A DNA stretch of 64,000 nt from Leclercia sp. AS011 (GTDB lineage: Bacteria; Pseudomonadota; Gammaproteobacteria; Enterobacterales; Enterobacteriaceae): positions 1,054,001-1,118,000 of the forward strand of contig NZ_JBBCMA010000001.1 of assembly GCF_037152535.1 (NCBI RefSeq), read 5' to 3'. The notes under the pieces are model-generated. The model saw nothing but the letters and a program-made list of their open reading frames with translations, was not told the DNA's origin and made no database searches. The translations under genes were made by a program, and so were the position numbers. Of the stretch, positions 42,763-51,810 are shown in pieces; position 1 is the stretch's first letter, and each line of letters opens with the position of its first letter.

Positions 42763-43657
42763 ACGCCATTCGCAGCCGCTTAAACCAGTTCTCCGGTCGG
42801 GCAAACATCACCAGATTCCCGGTTAAAATCAGCAGTAGCCCCGCAATGCCGTTGCTGTGCCAGACATACCCCTCGTACACCGTCGAAAACGAGAGCGCCA
42901 CCAGCGGGAACAGCAGGGTGCTGTACGCCGCTTTGCCCGCGCCAATGCGCCCGACCAGCGTGAAGTACGCGCCAAACGCAAGCACCGAGCCAAACAGCGC
43001 CAGATACAGCAGAGCACCCATATAGCTCACCGACCAGACCGGCATAAAGTCATCTCCGCGGATCAGCGCAATCGCCCCCATCACCAGGGTGCCATACAGC
43101 ATCGCCCAGGCGTTGGTGGTCATGGTCTCCAGCCCGTTGCGCTGGTGGCGCAGGCTGATCATATTCCCGAGTGAAAAACCGTAGGTGCCCAGCGCCGAGA
43201 GGGCAATGCCGAACAGCAGCCCGGCGCTCCAGCCGCTGGCTAACAGGTCGTGCCAGAACAGGGTGATAATGCCGAGCAGGCCCAGCGCCGCCGCCAGATA
43301 AAAGCGTGTCGGCGGGCGCTGGCCGAAGAACAGAAAACTGTTCAGGGCGTTATACAGCACCGCCATCGAAAAAATCACCGATTCGAGGCCGGTATTGATA
43401 TAAGCCGCTGCCGTGTAAAAACACCAGAAATTAAAGCAGAAGACGCAGCAGCCCTGCAGGGCGCAAAACAGATGATCGCGCAGGGCGAGCGGGCGCAGGC
43501 GGCGCAGGATCAGCAGCACCGTCATGATGGCGGCGGTGGCGACGGCGAAGCGCCAGAAAATAGAGACCGGTGCAGGCACCGGCCCCTGTTGTAAGAAGAT
43601 GGCGATCCAGGTGGTTCCCCAGATCACCACCACCAGCGCGTACAGTAATGCATTCAT
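42761..43657 (-). CDS. EamA-family (DMT) transporter
   Basis: A 298-residue inner-membrane protein with ten helices and two EamA repeats; the N terminus MNALLYALVVVIWGTTWIAI is typical of amino-acid or metabolite exporters of this group. The ATG at 43657 is preceded by AAGAGAAATAACC; a TTG frame to 43678 is rejected. It lies divergent to an AraC regulator, which probably controls it. The pair interrupts the E. coli ydcL-ydcO order. The substrate is unknown. Confidence 0.87.
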   Translation of the reverse strand: MNALLYALVVVIWGTTWIAIFLQQGPVPAPVSIFWRFAVATAAIMTVLLILRRLRPLALRDHLFCALQGCCVFCFNFWCFYTAAAYINTGLESVIFSMAVLYNALNSFLFFGQRPPTRFYLAAALGLLGIITLFWHDLLASGWSAGLLFGIALSALGTYGFSLGNMISLRHQRNGLETMTTNAWAMLYGTLVMGAIALIRGDDFMPVWSVSYMGALLYLALFGSVLAFGAYFTLVGRIGAGKAAYSTLLFPLVALSFSTVYEGYVWHSNGIAGLLLILTGNLVMFARPENWFKRLRMA

Positions 43658-43843
43658 GGTTATTTCTCTTATCAGCAAAGTCTGGGGTCAGTATGGCGAG
43701 AGAAGGAATGGCCTTCTTTCACAGACTTGCGGTGGACTTGCATATTCTTGCGCTTTTTTCCCGTCGGGCGGTTCACAGGGCTGGCACTGAAGGACAGATC
43801 TTTTTAGACTTGTTGATTCTTATTCATCAGTGTGTGAGTGGTT

Positions 43844-44716
43844 ATGGCTGAGATGTACGGTGCCTTTGAAAATCTGCGCAGACATAAAGCGGTATTGCAC
43901 AATGCCGTGGCGTTGAATTCGGGGATCCAACTCGCGGCCTGGTCAAATAAACGCGACACCATTACGCAATATTGCGATCATCACACCCTGAGCCTCTATA
44001 TTGCCGACGGCTACGAGAGCTATCACAAAACCAGCGCGGGCTGGAAAAACGGCGGCGGTCCGGATCGTTTCTGTCTGATGCCAAAAGAGAGCGAGTCCAG
44101 CTGGGATATCCGCGACGACCTGTCGTTTATCCACCTCTACTGTACCGACGATCACCTGCGTAAGGTTGGGGAGCAGATCTGGGACAAAAGCCCCTACAGC
44201 CTGACCCTCGATGAAAATCTGTTTGGCGACGACGCCAGCATTACCGCGCTGTATCGCCATTTTATTCTCGGCTGCGACTGGCAGCAGTCGGCTAACCAGC
44301 TCACGCTCAGTACCGCCTCGACGCTGCTGCTGACTCATCTGGTGCAGCACTACAGCAACGTGCAGTGGACGCTGCCGACGGTGACGGGCGGCCTGTCGCC
44401 ATACGTGCTGCGTAACCTGCTGGGCTTTATCGAAGAGAATCTGGCCCAGCCGCTGACCCTGGCGGATCTCGCGGCGCAGGCGAGCCTGAGCGAGTTTCAT
44501 TTTGCCCGTATGTTCCGTCAGTCGATGCAGATGGCCCCGCACCAGTATGTGATGCAGCGGCGCATGGAAAAGGCCAAAACCCTGGTACGCGCCACCCGCA
44601 AGCCGCTGACCGAAATCGCCCTGGCCTGCGGATTCAGCTCCGCCAGCCACTTCAGCAACCGCTTTCGCGCCGCCACGGGGCTGACGCCATCCCAGCTACG
44701 CGCGTCGGGTGCGTAA
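43844..44716 (+). CDS. AraC-family regulator
   Basis: About 290 residues. The N-terminal part (about 1-180) is a sensor domain without a clear cupin signature. The C-terminal AraC domain has both helix-turn-helix units: LTLADLAAQASLSEFHFARM with FRQSMQMAPHQYVMQRRMEKA, and LTEIALACGFSSASHFSNRF with RAATGLTPSQLRAS. Several starts are possible (43838 GTG, 43844, 43853). It is divergent from the EamA exporter. Its last 21 bases overlap the 3' end of ydcO on the opposite strand. Confidence 0.88.
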   Translation: MAEMYGAFENLRRHKAVLHNAVALNSGIQLAAWSNKRDTITQYCDHHTLSLYIADGYESYHKTSAGWKNGGGPDRFCLMPKESESSWDIRDDLSFIHLYCTDDHLRKVGEQIWDKSPYSLTLDENLFGDDASITALYRHFILGCDWQQSANQLTLSTASTLLLTHLVQHYSNVQWTLPTVTGGLSPYVLRNLLGFIEENLAQPLTLADLAAQASLSEFHFARMFRQSMQMAPHQYVMQRRMEKAKTLVRATRKPLTEIALACGFSSASHFSNRFRAATGLTPSQLRASGA

Positions 44717-45862
44717 CAGCAGGGCGTAGCAGACGCCGCCCGCCACTAACCCCCAGAACGCCGAGCCGATCCCGGCCAGCGTCGCGCCGCTGGCGGTGAG
44801 CAGAAAGGTGACGATGGCGGCATCGCGTTCAGCCTCGTTGTGCAGCGCCTGATGCAGACTGCCGCCGATAGTGCCCAGCAGCGCCAGGCCCGCCAGGGTC
44901 TGGATCCAGCTTAACGGCAGGGCGGCCATCAGCCCGCTGATCGAACCGCCGAAAATCCCCGCCAGCAGATAAAAGACGCCCGCCGCCGCCGCGGCCAGCC
45001 AGCGTTTCCCGGCATCCGGGTGCGCATCCGGGCTCTGACAGATGGCTGCGGTGATTGCCGCAATGCAGATCGAATAGACCCCAAACGGCGACAGCAGCAG
45101 CGCCAGCCCGCCGGTGAAGACGATCAGCGGCGAGACGGCAACGGGATAGCCGGAGGCTTTAAGGGTGGCGAACCCCGGAGCATTTTGCGAGGCCATGGTC
45201 ACCAGGAAAAAGGGCAGACCGATACTGATCAGCGTGGTCAGGTTGAAGGTCGGGGCGATAAATTCCGGCATCACCACCGCAAAGCTCAACTTATCTGTGA
45301 CAACGTCACCTTTCAGGGCCGCCACTGCACCGCCCACTAACAGGGTGGCGACAATTGCGTAACGCGGGGCAACGGCTTTGGTGATAAGCCAGGCCAGCAG
45401 CATACTTCCGCACAGCAGCAGATGCCCCTCCAGATTGCTGAAGGCCTGCAGCCCGAAGCGCAGCAGCACTCCGGCCAGCATCGCCGCCGCCAGCGAGTGG
45501 GGAATGATCTTCATCAGCCGGGCAAACAGGCCGCTCACACCGCAAATCAGAATCAGGGCATTGGCAAAGATAAAGATGCCGATGGTCTCCGACAGCGTCA
45601 CCCCCTGTAAGCTGGTCGCCAGCAGGGCGGCACCGGGCGTCGACCAGGCGGTGAGCACCGGGGCTTTATACCACCACGACAGGGCCAGGGTGCTGATCCC
45701 CATGCCGATCCCCAGCGACGTCATCCAGCCGGCAATCTGCGGGGCCGTCGCGCCTGCCGCCGCAGCGGCCTGCCAGATGATAGCGGCGGAGCTGGCGTAA
45801 CCCACCAGCACGGCAACAAAACCCGATAACAGGGTAGGAAAAGTGAGCGAGGATGGGCGCAT
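44696..45862 (-). CDS. ydcO: YdcO, BenE-family benzoate/proton symporter-like transporter
   Basis: A 388-residue membrane protein with about twelve segments, BenE family, as E. coli YdcO. Begins MRPSSLTFPTLLSGFVAVLVGYASSAA. Family members import benzoate with protons, though the true substrate of YdcO is not established. The longer frame to 45922 covers the sutR operator region and is rejected. Divergent from sutR, as in E. coli. Confidence 0.92.
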   Translation of the reverse strand: MRPSSLTFPTLLSGFVAVLVGYASSAAIIWQAAAAAGATAPQIAGWMTSLGIGMGISTLALSWWYKAPVLTAWSTPGAALLATSLQGVTLSETIGIFIFANALILICGVSGLFARLMKIIPHSLAAAMLAGVLLRFGLQAFSNLEGHLLLCGSMLLAWLITKAVAPRYAIVATLLVGGAVAALKGDVVTDKLSFAVVMPEFIAPTFNLTTLISIGLPFFLVTMASQNAPGFATLKASGYPVAVSPLIVFTGGLALLLSPFGVYSICIAAITAAICQSPDAHPDAGKRWLAAAAAGVFYLLAGIFGGSISGLMAALPLSWIQTLAGLALLGTIGGSLHQALHNEAERDAAIVTFLLTASGATLAGIGSAFWGLVAGGVCYALLLRTRRA

Positions 45863-45873
45863 GAAAACTCCGT

Positions 45874-45914
45874 TGTGCGTTATAACAGCCGCAAATGTAG
45901 CACTGTGCGTTATA
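45874..45914. promoter_or_regulatory. repeated operator-like sites between ydcO and sutR
   Basis: TGTGCGTTATA occurs twice as a direct repeat (45874-45884 and 45904-45914), exactly 30 bases apart, about three helical turns. An inverted pair TGTAGCA/TGCTACA (45896-45902 and 45924-45930) overlaps them. These are good candidates for SutR binding in the shared promoter. Confidence 0.6.
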
Positions 45915-45951
45915 GCATACAAGTGCTACACTCGCGGTAACGGGAGGGACC

Positions 45952-46479
45952 ATGGACATCACACAACATCTTGCCATTACACTGAAAACCCTGCGTCAGG
46001 CGCGCGGCTGGAGCCTGTCGAAGCTGGCCGAAGAGACCGGCGTGTCGAAAGCGATGCTCGGCCAGGTGGAACGTAACGAATCCAGCCCGACGGTCTCCAC
46101 GCTGTGGAAAATCGCCACCGGGCTGAACGTGCCGTTCTCAACCTTTATCACCCCCGAAGCGGAGCACCCACCGGTATTTGACCCGCAGCAGCAGGCGATG
46201 GTGGTCAAACCGCTGTTCCCCTGGGACGAGACGCTGAAGTATGACCACTTCTCGATTACCCTCGCGCCGGGTGCGATCAGCGAATCCACCCCGCACGAAG
46301 CCGGAGTCATTGAACACGTGGTGGTGATCAGCGGAGAGCTGGAGATGCAGATCGACGGCGTCTGGCAGACGCTTGTTCCCGATACCGGCCTGCGTTTTGC
46401 CGGAGATAAACCGCACGCCTACCGCAACAGCAGCGGCCAGACGGTGCACTTTCACTCGCTTATCCATTATCCCCGCTAA
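45952..46479 (+). CDS. sutR: SutR (YdcN), Xre-cupin regulator of sulfur utilisation
   Basis: A 175-residue protein with an N-terminal Xre helix-turn-helix (LRQARGWSLSKLAEETGVSK then AMLGQVERNESSPTVSTLWK) and a C-terminal cupin (about 90-172, ending VHFHSLIHYPR). E. coli YdcN was named SutR for its control of sulfur-use genes. GGGAGGGACC precedes ATG. It lies divergent from ydcO with repeated sites in between. Confidence 0.92.
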   Translation: MDITQHLAITLKTLRQARGWSLSKLAEETGVSKAMLGQVERNESSPTVSTLWKIATGLNVPFSTFITPEAEHPPVFDPQQQAMVVKPLFPWDETLKYDHFSITLAPGAISESTPHEAGVIEHVVVISGELEMQIDGVWQTLVPDTGLRFAGDKPHAYRNSSGQTVHFHSLIHYPR

Positions 46480-46559
46480 AGGCACGCAAAACTGTTTCAC
46501 TGGCCCATACTTCTGACTACAATAGCCGCCATTTTGACCATAACGGATAACGACGAAGT

Positions 46560-48524
46560 ATGCGCCTGCCATCCCATCATCTTGAACTCTTAAGCCCGGC
46601 TCGTGATGCCGCCATTGCCCGTGAAGCGATCCTTCATGGTGCCGATGCGGTCTATATCGGCGGCCCTGGATTTGGCGCCCGCCATAATGCCAGCAACAGC
46701 CTGCGCGATATCGCCGACCTGGTGCCGTTCGCCCACCGTTTCGGGGCGAAGGTGTTCGTGACCCTGAACACCATTCTTCATGATGATGAACTGGAGCCCG
46801 CGCAGCGTCTCATTACCGATCTGTACCAGACCGGCGTCGATGCGCTGATCGTGCAGGACATGGGTGTCCTCGAAATGGACATTCCGCCGATTGAACTGCA
46901 CGCCAGTACCCAGTGCGATATCCGCAGCGTGGAGAAAGCGAAGTTTCTTTCGGATGCCGGTTTCACACAGATCGTGCTGGCACGCGAGCTGAACCTCAAC
47001 CAGATCCGCGATATCCGCCAGGCAACCGACGCGACTATCGAATTCTTTATTCACGGTGCCCTGTGCGTGGCCTATTCCGGCCAGTGTAATATTTCCCACG
47101 CCCAGACCGGGCGCAGCGCCAACCGCGGCGACTGCTCCCAGGCCTGCCGTCTGCCGTATACCCTGAAAGACGATCAGGGCCGGGTGGTGGCTTTTGAAAA
47201 ACACCTCCTGTCGATGAAAGACAACGACCAGACCGCCAACCTGGGTGCGCTGATCGACGCGGGCGTGCAGTCCTTCAAAATTGAAGGGCGCTACAAAGAC
47301 ATGAGCTACGTGAAAAACATCACCGCCCATTATCGTCAGATGCTCGATGCCATCATTGAAGATCGCGGCGGCCTGGCGCGCAGCTCCGCCGGGCGCACCG
47401 AGCACTTCTTTATTCCGTCCACCGACAAGACCTTCCACCGCGGCAGCACCGACTACTTCGTGAACGCGCGTAAAGACGATATCGGCGCTTTCGACTCCCC
47501 GAAATTCATCGGCCTGCCGGTGGGGGAAGTGTTGAAAGTGACGAAAGAATATCTCGATGTGGAAGTGACCGAACCGCTGGCGAACGGCGATGGCCTCAAC
47601 GTGATGATCAAACGTGAAGTGGTGGGCTTCCGCGCCAATACGGTGGAGAAAACTGCTGAAAATCGTTACCGCGTCTGGCCAAACGAGATGCCGGCAGACC
47701 TGTATAAAGCGCGTCCGCATGCGGCCCTGAACCGCAACCTCGACCATAACTGGCAGCAGGCGCTGCTAAAAACTTCCAGCGAGCGCCGCATTGGGGTGGA
47801 TATTGAGCTGGGCGGCTGGGAAGAGCAGCTGATCCTCACCATGACCAGTGAGGACGGCATCAGCGTGACCCATACGCTCGACGGGCAGTTTGAGGTGGCG
47901 AACAACGCCGAAAAAGCGCTGAACAACCTGAAAGACGGTATCGCCAAACTGGGCCAGACCATCTATTACGCCCGGGATATTCAGGTCAACCTGCCTGGCG
48001 CGCTGTTTGTGCCGAACAGCCTGTTAAACCATTTCCGTCGTGAAACGGCGGAGATGCTGGATGCGGCGCGTCTGGCAAACTACCCGCGCGGCAGCCGCAA
48101 GCCGGTTTCCGTACCGCCGCCGGTCTACCCGGACACGCATCTGTCATTCCTGGCAAACGTCTACAACCACAAGGCGCGGGCGTTCTACCAGCGCTACGGC
48201 GTTGAGCTGATCGATGCCGCCTATGAAGCGCACGAAGAGAAGGGCGACGTGCCGGTGATGATCACCAAGCACTGTCTGCGCTTCGCCTTTAACCTCTGTC
48301 CGAAGCAGGCCAAGGGCAGCATCAAGAGCTGGAAGGCGACCCCGATGCAGCTGGTGAATGGTGATGAGGTGTTAACCCTGAAGTTCGACTGCCGTCCGTG
48401 CGAGATGCACGTTATCGGCAAGATGAAAAACCACATCTTCAAAATGCCGCAGCCGGGCAGCATTGTCGCTTCTGTCAGCCCTGACGATCTGCTGAAAACG
48501 CTGCCGAAGCGTAAAGGCAGGTAA
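46560..48524 (+). CDS. rlhA: RlhA (YdcP), 23S rRNA C2501 hydroxylation protein, U32 family
   Basis: A 654-residue U32 protein (E. coli YdcP about 653). The U32 signature EFFIHGALCVAYSGQCNISH is present, with further conserved cysteines (NRGDCSQACRLPY) that in this family ligate an iron-sulfur cluster. RlhA hydroxylates cytidine 2501 of 23S rRNA, using prephenate-derived chemistry. A second conserved cysteine pair (FDCRPCEMHV) lies near the C terminus. Its stop abuts the stop of the convergent yncJ. Confidence 0.95.
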   Translation: MRLPSHHLELLSPARDAAIAREAILHGADAVYIGGPGFGARHNASNSLRDIADLVPFAHRFGAKVFVTLNTILHDDELEPAQRLITDLYQTGVDALIVQDMGVLEMDIPPIELHASTQCDIRSVEKAKFLSDAGFTQIVLARELNLNQIRDIRQATDATIEFFIHGALCVAYSGQCNISHAQTGRSANRGDCSQACRLPYTLKDDQGRVVAFEKHLLSMKDNDQTANLGALIDAGVQSFKIEGRYKDMSYVKNITAHYRQMLDAIIEDRGGLARSSAGRTEHFFIPSTDKTFHRGSTDYFVNARKDDIGAFDSPKFIGLPVGEVLKVTKEYLDVEVTEPLANGDGLNVMIKREVVGFRANTVEKTAENRYRVWPNEMPADLYKARPHAALNRNLDHNWQQALLKTSSERRIGVDIELGGWEEQLILTMTSEDGISVTHTLDGQFEVANNAEKALNNLKDGIAKLGQTIYYARDIQVNLPGALFVPNSLLNHFRRETAEMLDAARLANYPRGSRKPVSVPPPVYPDTHLSFLANVYNHKARAFYQRYGVELIDAAYEAHEEKGDVPVMITKHCLRFAFNLCPKQAKGSIKSWKATPMQLVNGDEVLTLKFDCRPCEMHVIGKMKNHIFKMPQPGSIVASVSPDDLLKTLPKRKGR

Positions 48525-48755
48525 TCAAAGAAAGTGAGTATCGGGTTTGCGCGATTTCTGCCAGTGATGGTGTTCGCGCAAGCCTTCAGCTGACTCCTCC
48601 GCCACGGCGCGCAGTTCGTCGCTGTCAGCCTCGTGGCGCAGCTGCTGATCGGCGTTTTTCACCCAGAAAAATTCATGTCCCGCATGTCCTGCCATCAGCT
48701 GACCGGAAAATAACGCACAGGTCAGTAACACTACCGATAACGCTTTCGTAAACAT
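48525..48755 (-). CDS. yncJ: YncJ, small exported DUF2554 protein
   Basis: A 76-residue protein with a signal peptide MFTKALSVVLLTCALFSGQL and cleavage after LMA (about 22), then a charged mature part (RHEADSDELRAVAEESAEGL). It is nearly identical to E. coli YncJ over most of its length. Periplasmic, function unknown; linked to envelope stress in E. coli. It ends back-to-back with rlhA. Confidence 0.93.
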   Translation of the reverse strand: MFTKALSVVLLTCALFSGQLMAGHAGHEFFWVKNADQQLRHEADSDELRAVAEESAEGLREHHHWQKSRKPDTHFL

Positions 48756-48937
48756 TCTGCCACCACCCGGTTACGTTGAGCGGTCATCATGCCGATAGTT
48801 TCGTTAGTTTATTATTCAAGAGTTCAAAGGCGGGAAAGGTTTTGTCAGAATTTGTACGTAATAAGTAACTCTTACTTTGAGTCTGAGGAAATGATTATGT
48901 TTTTTTGTTCTTAAAGCAATACAGTAACCCAAGGAAA

Positions 48938-49208
48938 TCAGTGGCTTACAGCGGCTCCCTGGTCCGGCTGAAAATCGCTGAGGCGTTGACCGCAGGCCGG
49001 GGCGAGGCGCATGGACGCGCCGAGAGGGCATAGCCTGCATGGATGCAGGCTGGTGCCCGACCCGATAGCCGAAGGGAATAAGCCGAAGGGACCGCGAAGC
49101 GGCGATTTTCTTTGCCGGGAGCCGGGGTAGCCAGGGGGGAGGCGGCGAGCCCCCTGGCACGTTCACCGGTTCGGGCGTATCAGAGAAGCAAGGAACGTGA
49201 GGTGAACG
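48938..49208. repeat. structured extragenic element of unknown function
   Basis: About 270 GC-rich bases with several strong hairpins in series: AGCCTGCAT/ATGCAGGCT (49032-49051), CCGC-GAA-GCGG (49092-49102), GCCAGGGGG/CCCCCTGGC (49130-49158), and CGTTCACC/GGTGAACG (49160-49208). An open frame through it on the minus strand (48816-49241) is proline- and arginine-rich and not protein-like. The sequence looks familiar as a dispersed non-coding repeat of Enterobacter and Klebsiella genomes, from memory only. It could be a mobile repeat or a structured RNA. The flanking 48756-48937 stretch holds only the yncJ promoter region. Confidence 0.5.
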
Positions 49209-49246
49209 GAACCACCACTTCAGCCGCATGTTCATCCTCACCCCAA

Positions 49247-49267
49247 CCCTCTCCCTAAGGGAGAGGG
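49247..49267. repeat. short palindromic repeat after the oxidase operon
   Basis: CCCTCTCCC-TAA-GGGAGAGGG, a perfect 9-bp stem with a 3-base loop, set in the enteric repeat context CTCACCCCAACC...GGGCCAGGG. It lies 11 bases beyond the DUF2474 stop and may end that transcript. Confidence 0.75.
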
Positions 49268-49277
49268 GGCCAGGGTC

Positions 49278-49406
49278 TTAATGCGACTTAAACCCCGCCG
49301 CCGTCATCAGCACGCGGAAGAACATCCCCACCAGCGCCAGGGCCAGCACGCTGCCCCCCCAGATAATTACCATCCACATCAGACGTTTCCAGACAGGTTG
49401 ATTCAT
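49278..49406 (-). CDS. DUF2474 small membrane subunit of the bd-type oxidase
   Basis: A 42-residue single-span protein (MNQPVWKRLMWMVIIWGG, then a hydrophobic stretch ending FFRVLMTAAGFKSH). Its start overlaps the stop of the cioB-like gene as TGATG. Small proteins of this kind (CydX, CydH, DUF2474) bind and stabilise bd oxidases. Its position and coupling make it the third subunit of this CioAB-type enzyme. Confidence 0.85.
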   Translation of the reverse strand: MNQPVWKRLMWMVIIWGGSVLALALVGMFFRVLMTAAGFKSH

Positions 49407-50416
49407 CAGTGATAGCCCTCCCCAGGCTGGACTTTGCCGCGAAACACATAGTAGCTCCAGAAAGTGTAGACAAGGATGATCGGGATAATGAACAACGCCC
49501 CCACCAGCATGAAGCCCTGACTCTGCGGCGGAGCCGCGGCCTGCCACAGGGTAATCGACGGCGGAATGATATGCGGCCAGATGCTGATCCCCAGCCCACT
49601 AAAGCCAAGGAAGATCAACCCGAGGGTCAACACAAACGGCAGATGGTGGCTGTGCGGGTTATTCAGACTGCGCCACTGCCACAGGCCTAATACCACCACC
49701 AGTAGCGGTACCGGCAGCAGGAAGAACAGGTTCGGCAGGCTGAACCAGCGGTCGGCGATGGCGGGCTGGGAAAGCGGCGTCCAGAGACTAATAATCGCGA
49801 TAATCCCCAGCAGCGCCAGCAGCAGACGTTTCGAGACCTGGCGCATCCGCCCCTGTAGCGGGTCTTCACTTTTCATCACCAGCCAGGTGGCACCTAAAAA
49901 GGCATAAGCCACCACCAGCCCCACACCGCAGAACAGGTTGAACGGGGTGAACCAGTCGAACGGGCCGCCAGCAAAAGCGCGACCGCTGACCGTAAAACCG
50001 TTGATCACCGCACCCACTACCACGCCCTGGGTAAAGGTGGCCAGCAGCGAGCCGCCGATAAACGCCTTATCCCAGAAGGGGCGGTGCGCGGGCGTCGCCT
50101 TGAAGCGGAACTCAAACGCCACGCCGCGGAAAATCAGGCCGATCAGCATCAGGGTCAGCGGGATGGTCAGGGCATCGATGATCACCGCATAGGCCAGCGG
50201 AAAAGCACCAAAGAGCGCGGCACCGCCCAGCACCAGCCAGGTTTCGTTCCCGTCCCACACCGGGGCGACGCTGTTGACCATCACATCCCGGTCGTCGGCG
50301 TCCTGGATGGCGGGAAACAGAATGCCAATACCTAAATCAAACCCGTCCATCACGATATACATCAGGGTGGCGAAGACGATAATCACAAACCAGATCAGGG
50401 AGAGATCGATACCCAT
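49406..50416 (-). CDS. cioB: bd-type terminal oxidase subunit II (CioB/CydB-like)
   Basis: A 336-residue inner-membrane protein of nine helices, cytochrome d ubiquinol oxidase subunit II. Begins MGIDLSLIWFVIIVFATLMYIVMDGFDL. The family motifs WDGNETWLVLGG and FDWFTPFNLFCGVGLVVAY are present. It is translationally coupled to the upstream subunit I gene (TAATG) and to the downstream DUF2474 gene. The shorter length, compared with E. coli CydB (379), is typical of the cyanide-insensitive CIO group. Confidence 0.9.
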   Translation of the reverse strand: MGIDLSLIWFVIIVFATLMYIVMDGFDLGIGILFPAIQDADDRDVMVNSVAPVWDGNETWLVLGGAALFGAFPLAYAVIIDALTIPLTLMLIGLIFRGVAFEFRFKATPAHRPFWDKAFIGGSLLATFTQGVVVGAVINGFTVSGRAFAGGPFDWFTPFNLFCGVGLVVAYAFLGATWLVMKSEDPLQGRMRQVSKRLLLALLGIIAIISLWTPLSQPAIADRWFSLPNLFFLLPVPLLVVVLGLWQWRSLNNPHSHHLPFVLTLGLIFLGFSGLGISIWPHIIPPSITLWQAAAPPQSQGFMLVGALFIIPIILVYTFWSYYVFRGKVQPGEGYH

Positions 50417-51810
50417 TATGGTGTCTCCTGAGAAGTCACTGCTGAGAGCGGACGCGCCGGGCGACCATCATGTTCTGTGGCAAAGGATTCATACTCCTGC
50501 GGCCCTTTTTTAATCAGGCGCACCATGTAGCTGTAGCCCACACCAAACACCGAGGTGTAGACCACAATAAAGGCCAGCAGGCTGACGCTCATATGCAGAT
50601 CGCCATGCGCCGAGACTGCATCTTTAGTGCGTTGCAGCCCGTACACCACCCACGGCTGACGGCCCACTTCGGTAGTGACCCATCCGGCGAGAATGGCAAT
50701 TAACCCTGACGGCCCCATCAGCAGGGCAAACCACAGGAAAGGCCGGGAGTGATAGAGCCGCTGTTTGTAGCGCAACCACAGGGCAACCGCGCCCAGCAGC
50801 AGCATCAACATCCCCAGCCCGGCCATAATGCGGAACGACCAGAAGACGATGGTAGAGTTAGGCCGATCCTCTTTCGGAAACTCCTTCAGCGCTGGCACCT
50901 GCTTATCCAGACTGTGGGTGAGGATCAGGCTGCCAAGCGCCGGGATTTCGAGCCCGTAGCGGGTGCGTTCCTGCTCCATATCCGGCCAGCCAAACAGCAG
51001 CAGCGGGGTCGGCTCGCCGGGCGGGTTCTCCCAGTGGCCTTCAATGGCGGCAATTTTCGCTGGCTGATGCTTCAGGGTGTTGAGGCCATGCATATCCCCA
51101 ACCATCGCCTGAATGGGGGCGACGATCAGCGTCATCCACAAGGCCATAGAGAACATGCGGCGAATAGCGGGGGTGTCGTTGCCGCGCAGCAGGTGCCAGG
51201 CCGCCGAGGCCGCGACAAACAGCGCGCTGCTGAGAAACGCGGCAATCGACATATGCAGCAGGCGATACGGGAATGAAGGATTAAACACCACCGCAACCCA
51301 GTCCACCGGCACCACCTGGCCGTTGACGATCTCAAAGCCCTGCGGAGTCTGCATCCAGCTGTTGGAGGCGAGGATCCAGAAGGTCGAGATGATAGTACCC
51401 AGCGCCACCATGCAGGTGGCAAAGAAGTGCAGCCCCGGTCCGACTTTGTTCCAGCCGAACAGCATCACGCCAAGGAAACCGGCTTCAAGGAAGAAGGCGG
51501 TCAGCACTTCATAGGTCAATAGCGGGCCGGTAATACTGCCGGCAAACTGGGAGAAACCGCTCCAGTTGGTGCCAAACTGGTAGGCCATCACCAGCCCGGA
51601 GACCACCCCCATGCCAAAGTTGACGGCGAAAATCTTTGACCAGAAATGGTACAGCGAGCGCCAGACAGGGTTTTTGCTTTTCAGCCATAACCCCTCCAGC
51701 ACTGCCAGATAGCTGGCGAGGCCAATGGTGATCGCCGGGAAAATAATGTGGAAGGAGACAGTAAAAGCAAACTGGATCCTTGCCAGATGAAACGCATCTA
51801 AACCAAACAT
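50416..51810 (-). CDS. cioA: bd-type terminal oxidase subunit I (CioA/CydA-like, short Q-loop)
   Basis: A 464-residue subunit I that oxidises ubiquinol and reduces oxygen with hemes b558, b595 and d. Conserved parts are ARIQFAFTVSFHIIFPAITI (heme b595 His), LTYEVLTAFFLEAGFLGVML (essential Glu), WMQTPQGFEIVNG and GWVTTEVGRQPWVVYGLQRT. The protein is shorter than E. coli CydA (522) because the Q-loop is short, as in CioA. The ATG at 51810 follows GAGG; an earlier codon at 51822 is less likely. First gene of cioA-cioB-DUF2474. The symbol reflects subtype, not proof of cyanide insensitivity. Confidence 0.9.
   Translation of the reverse strand: MFGLDAFHLARIQFAFTVSFHIIFPAITIGLASYLAVLEGLWLKSKNPVWRSLYHFWSKIFAVNFGMGVVSGLVMAYQFGTNWSGFSQFAGSITGPLLTYEVLTAFFLEAGFLGVMLFGWNKVGPGLHFFATCMVALGTIISTFWILASNSWMQTPQGFEIVNGQVVPVDWVAVVFNPSFPYRLLHMSIAAFLSSALFVAASAAWHLLRGNDTPAIRRMFSMALWMTLIVAPIQAMVGDMHGLNTLKHQPAKIAAIEGHWENPPGEPTPLLLFGWPDMEQERTRYGLEIPALGSLILTHSLDKQVPALKEFPKEDRPNSTIVFWSFRIMAGLGMLMLLLGAVALWLRYKQRLYHSRPFLWFALLMGPSGLIAILAGWVTTEVGRQPWVVYGLQRTKDAVSAHGDLHMSVSLLAFIVVYTSVFGVGYSYMVRLIKKGPQEYESFATEHDGRPARPLSAVTSQETP

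Noticed and set aside
46590..47747. 385-codon frame antisense to rlhA
   Set aside because: Same codon-bias artefact; rlhA is well conserved on the other strand.
48816..49241. 141-codon frame across the structured element
   Set aside because: Pro/Arg/Ser-rich, no domain, overlaps strong hairpins; more likely non-coding repeat DNA.
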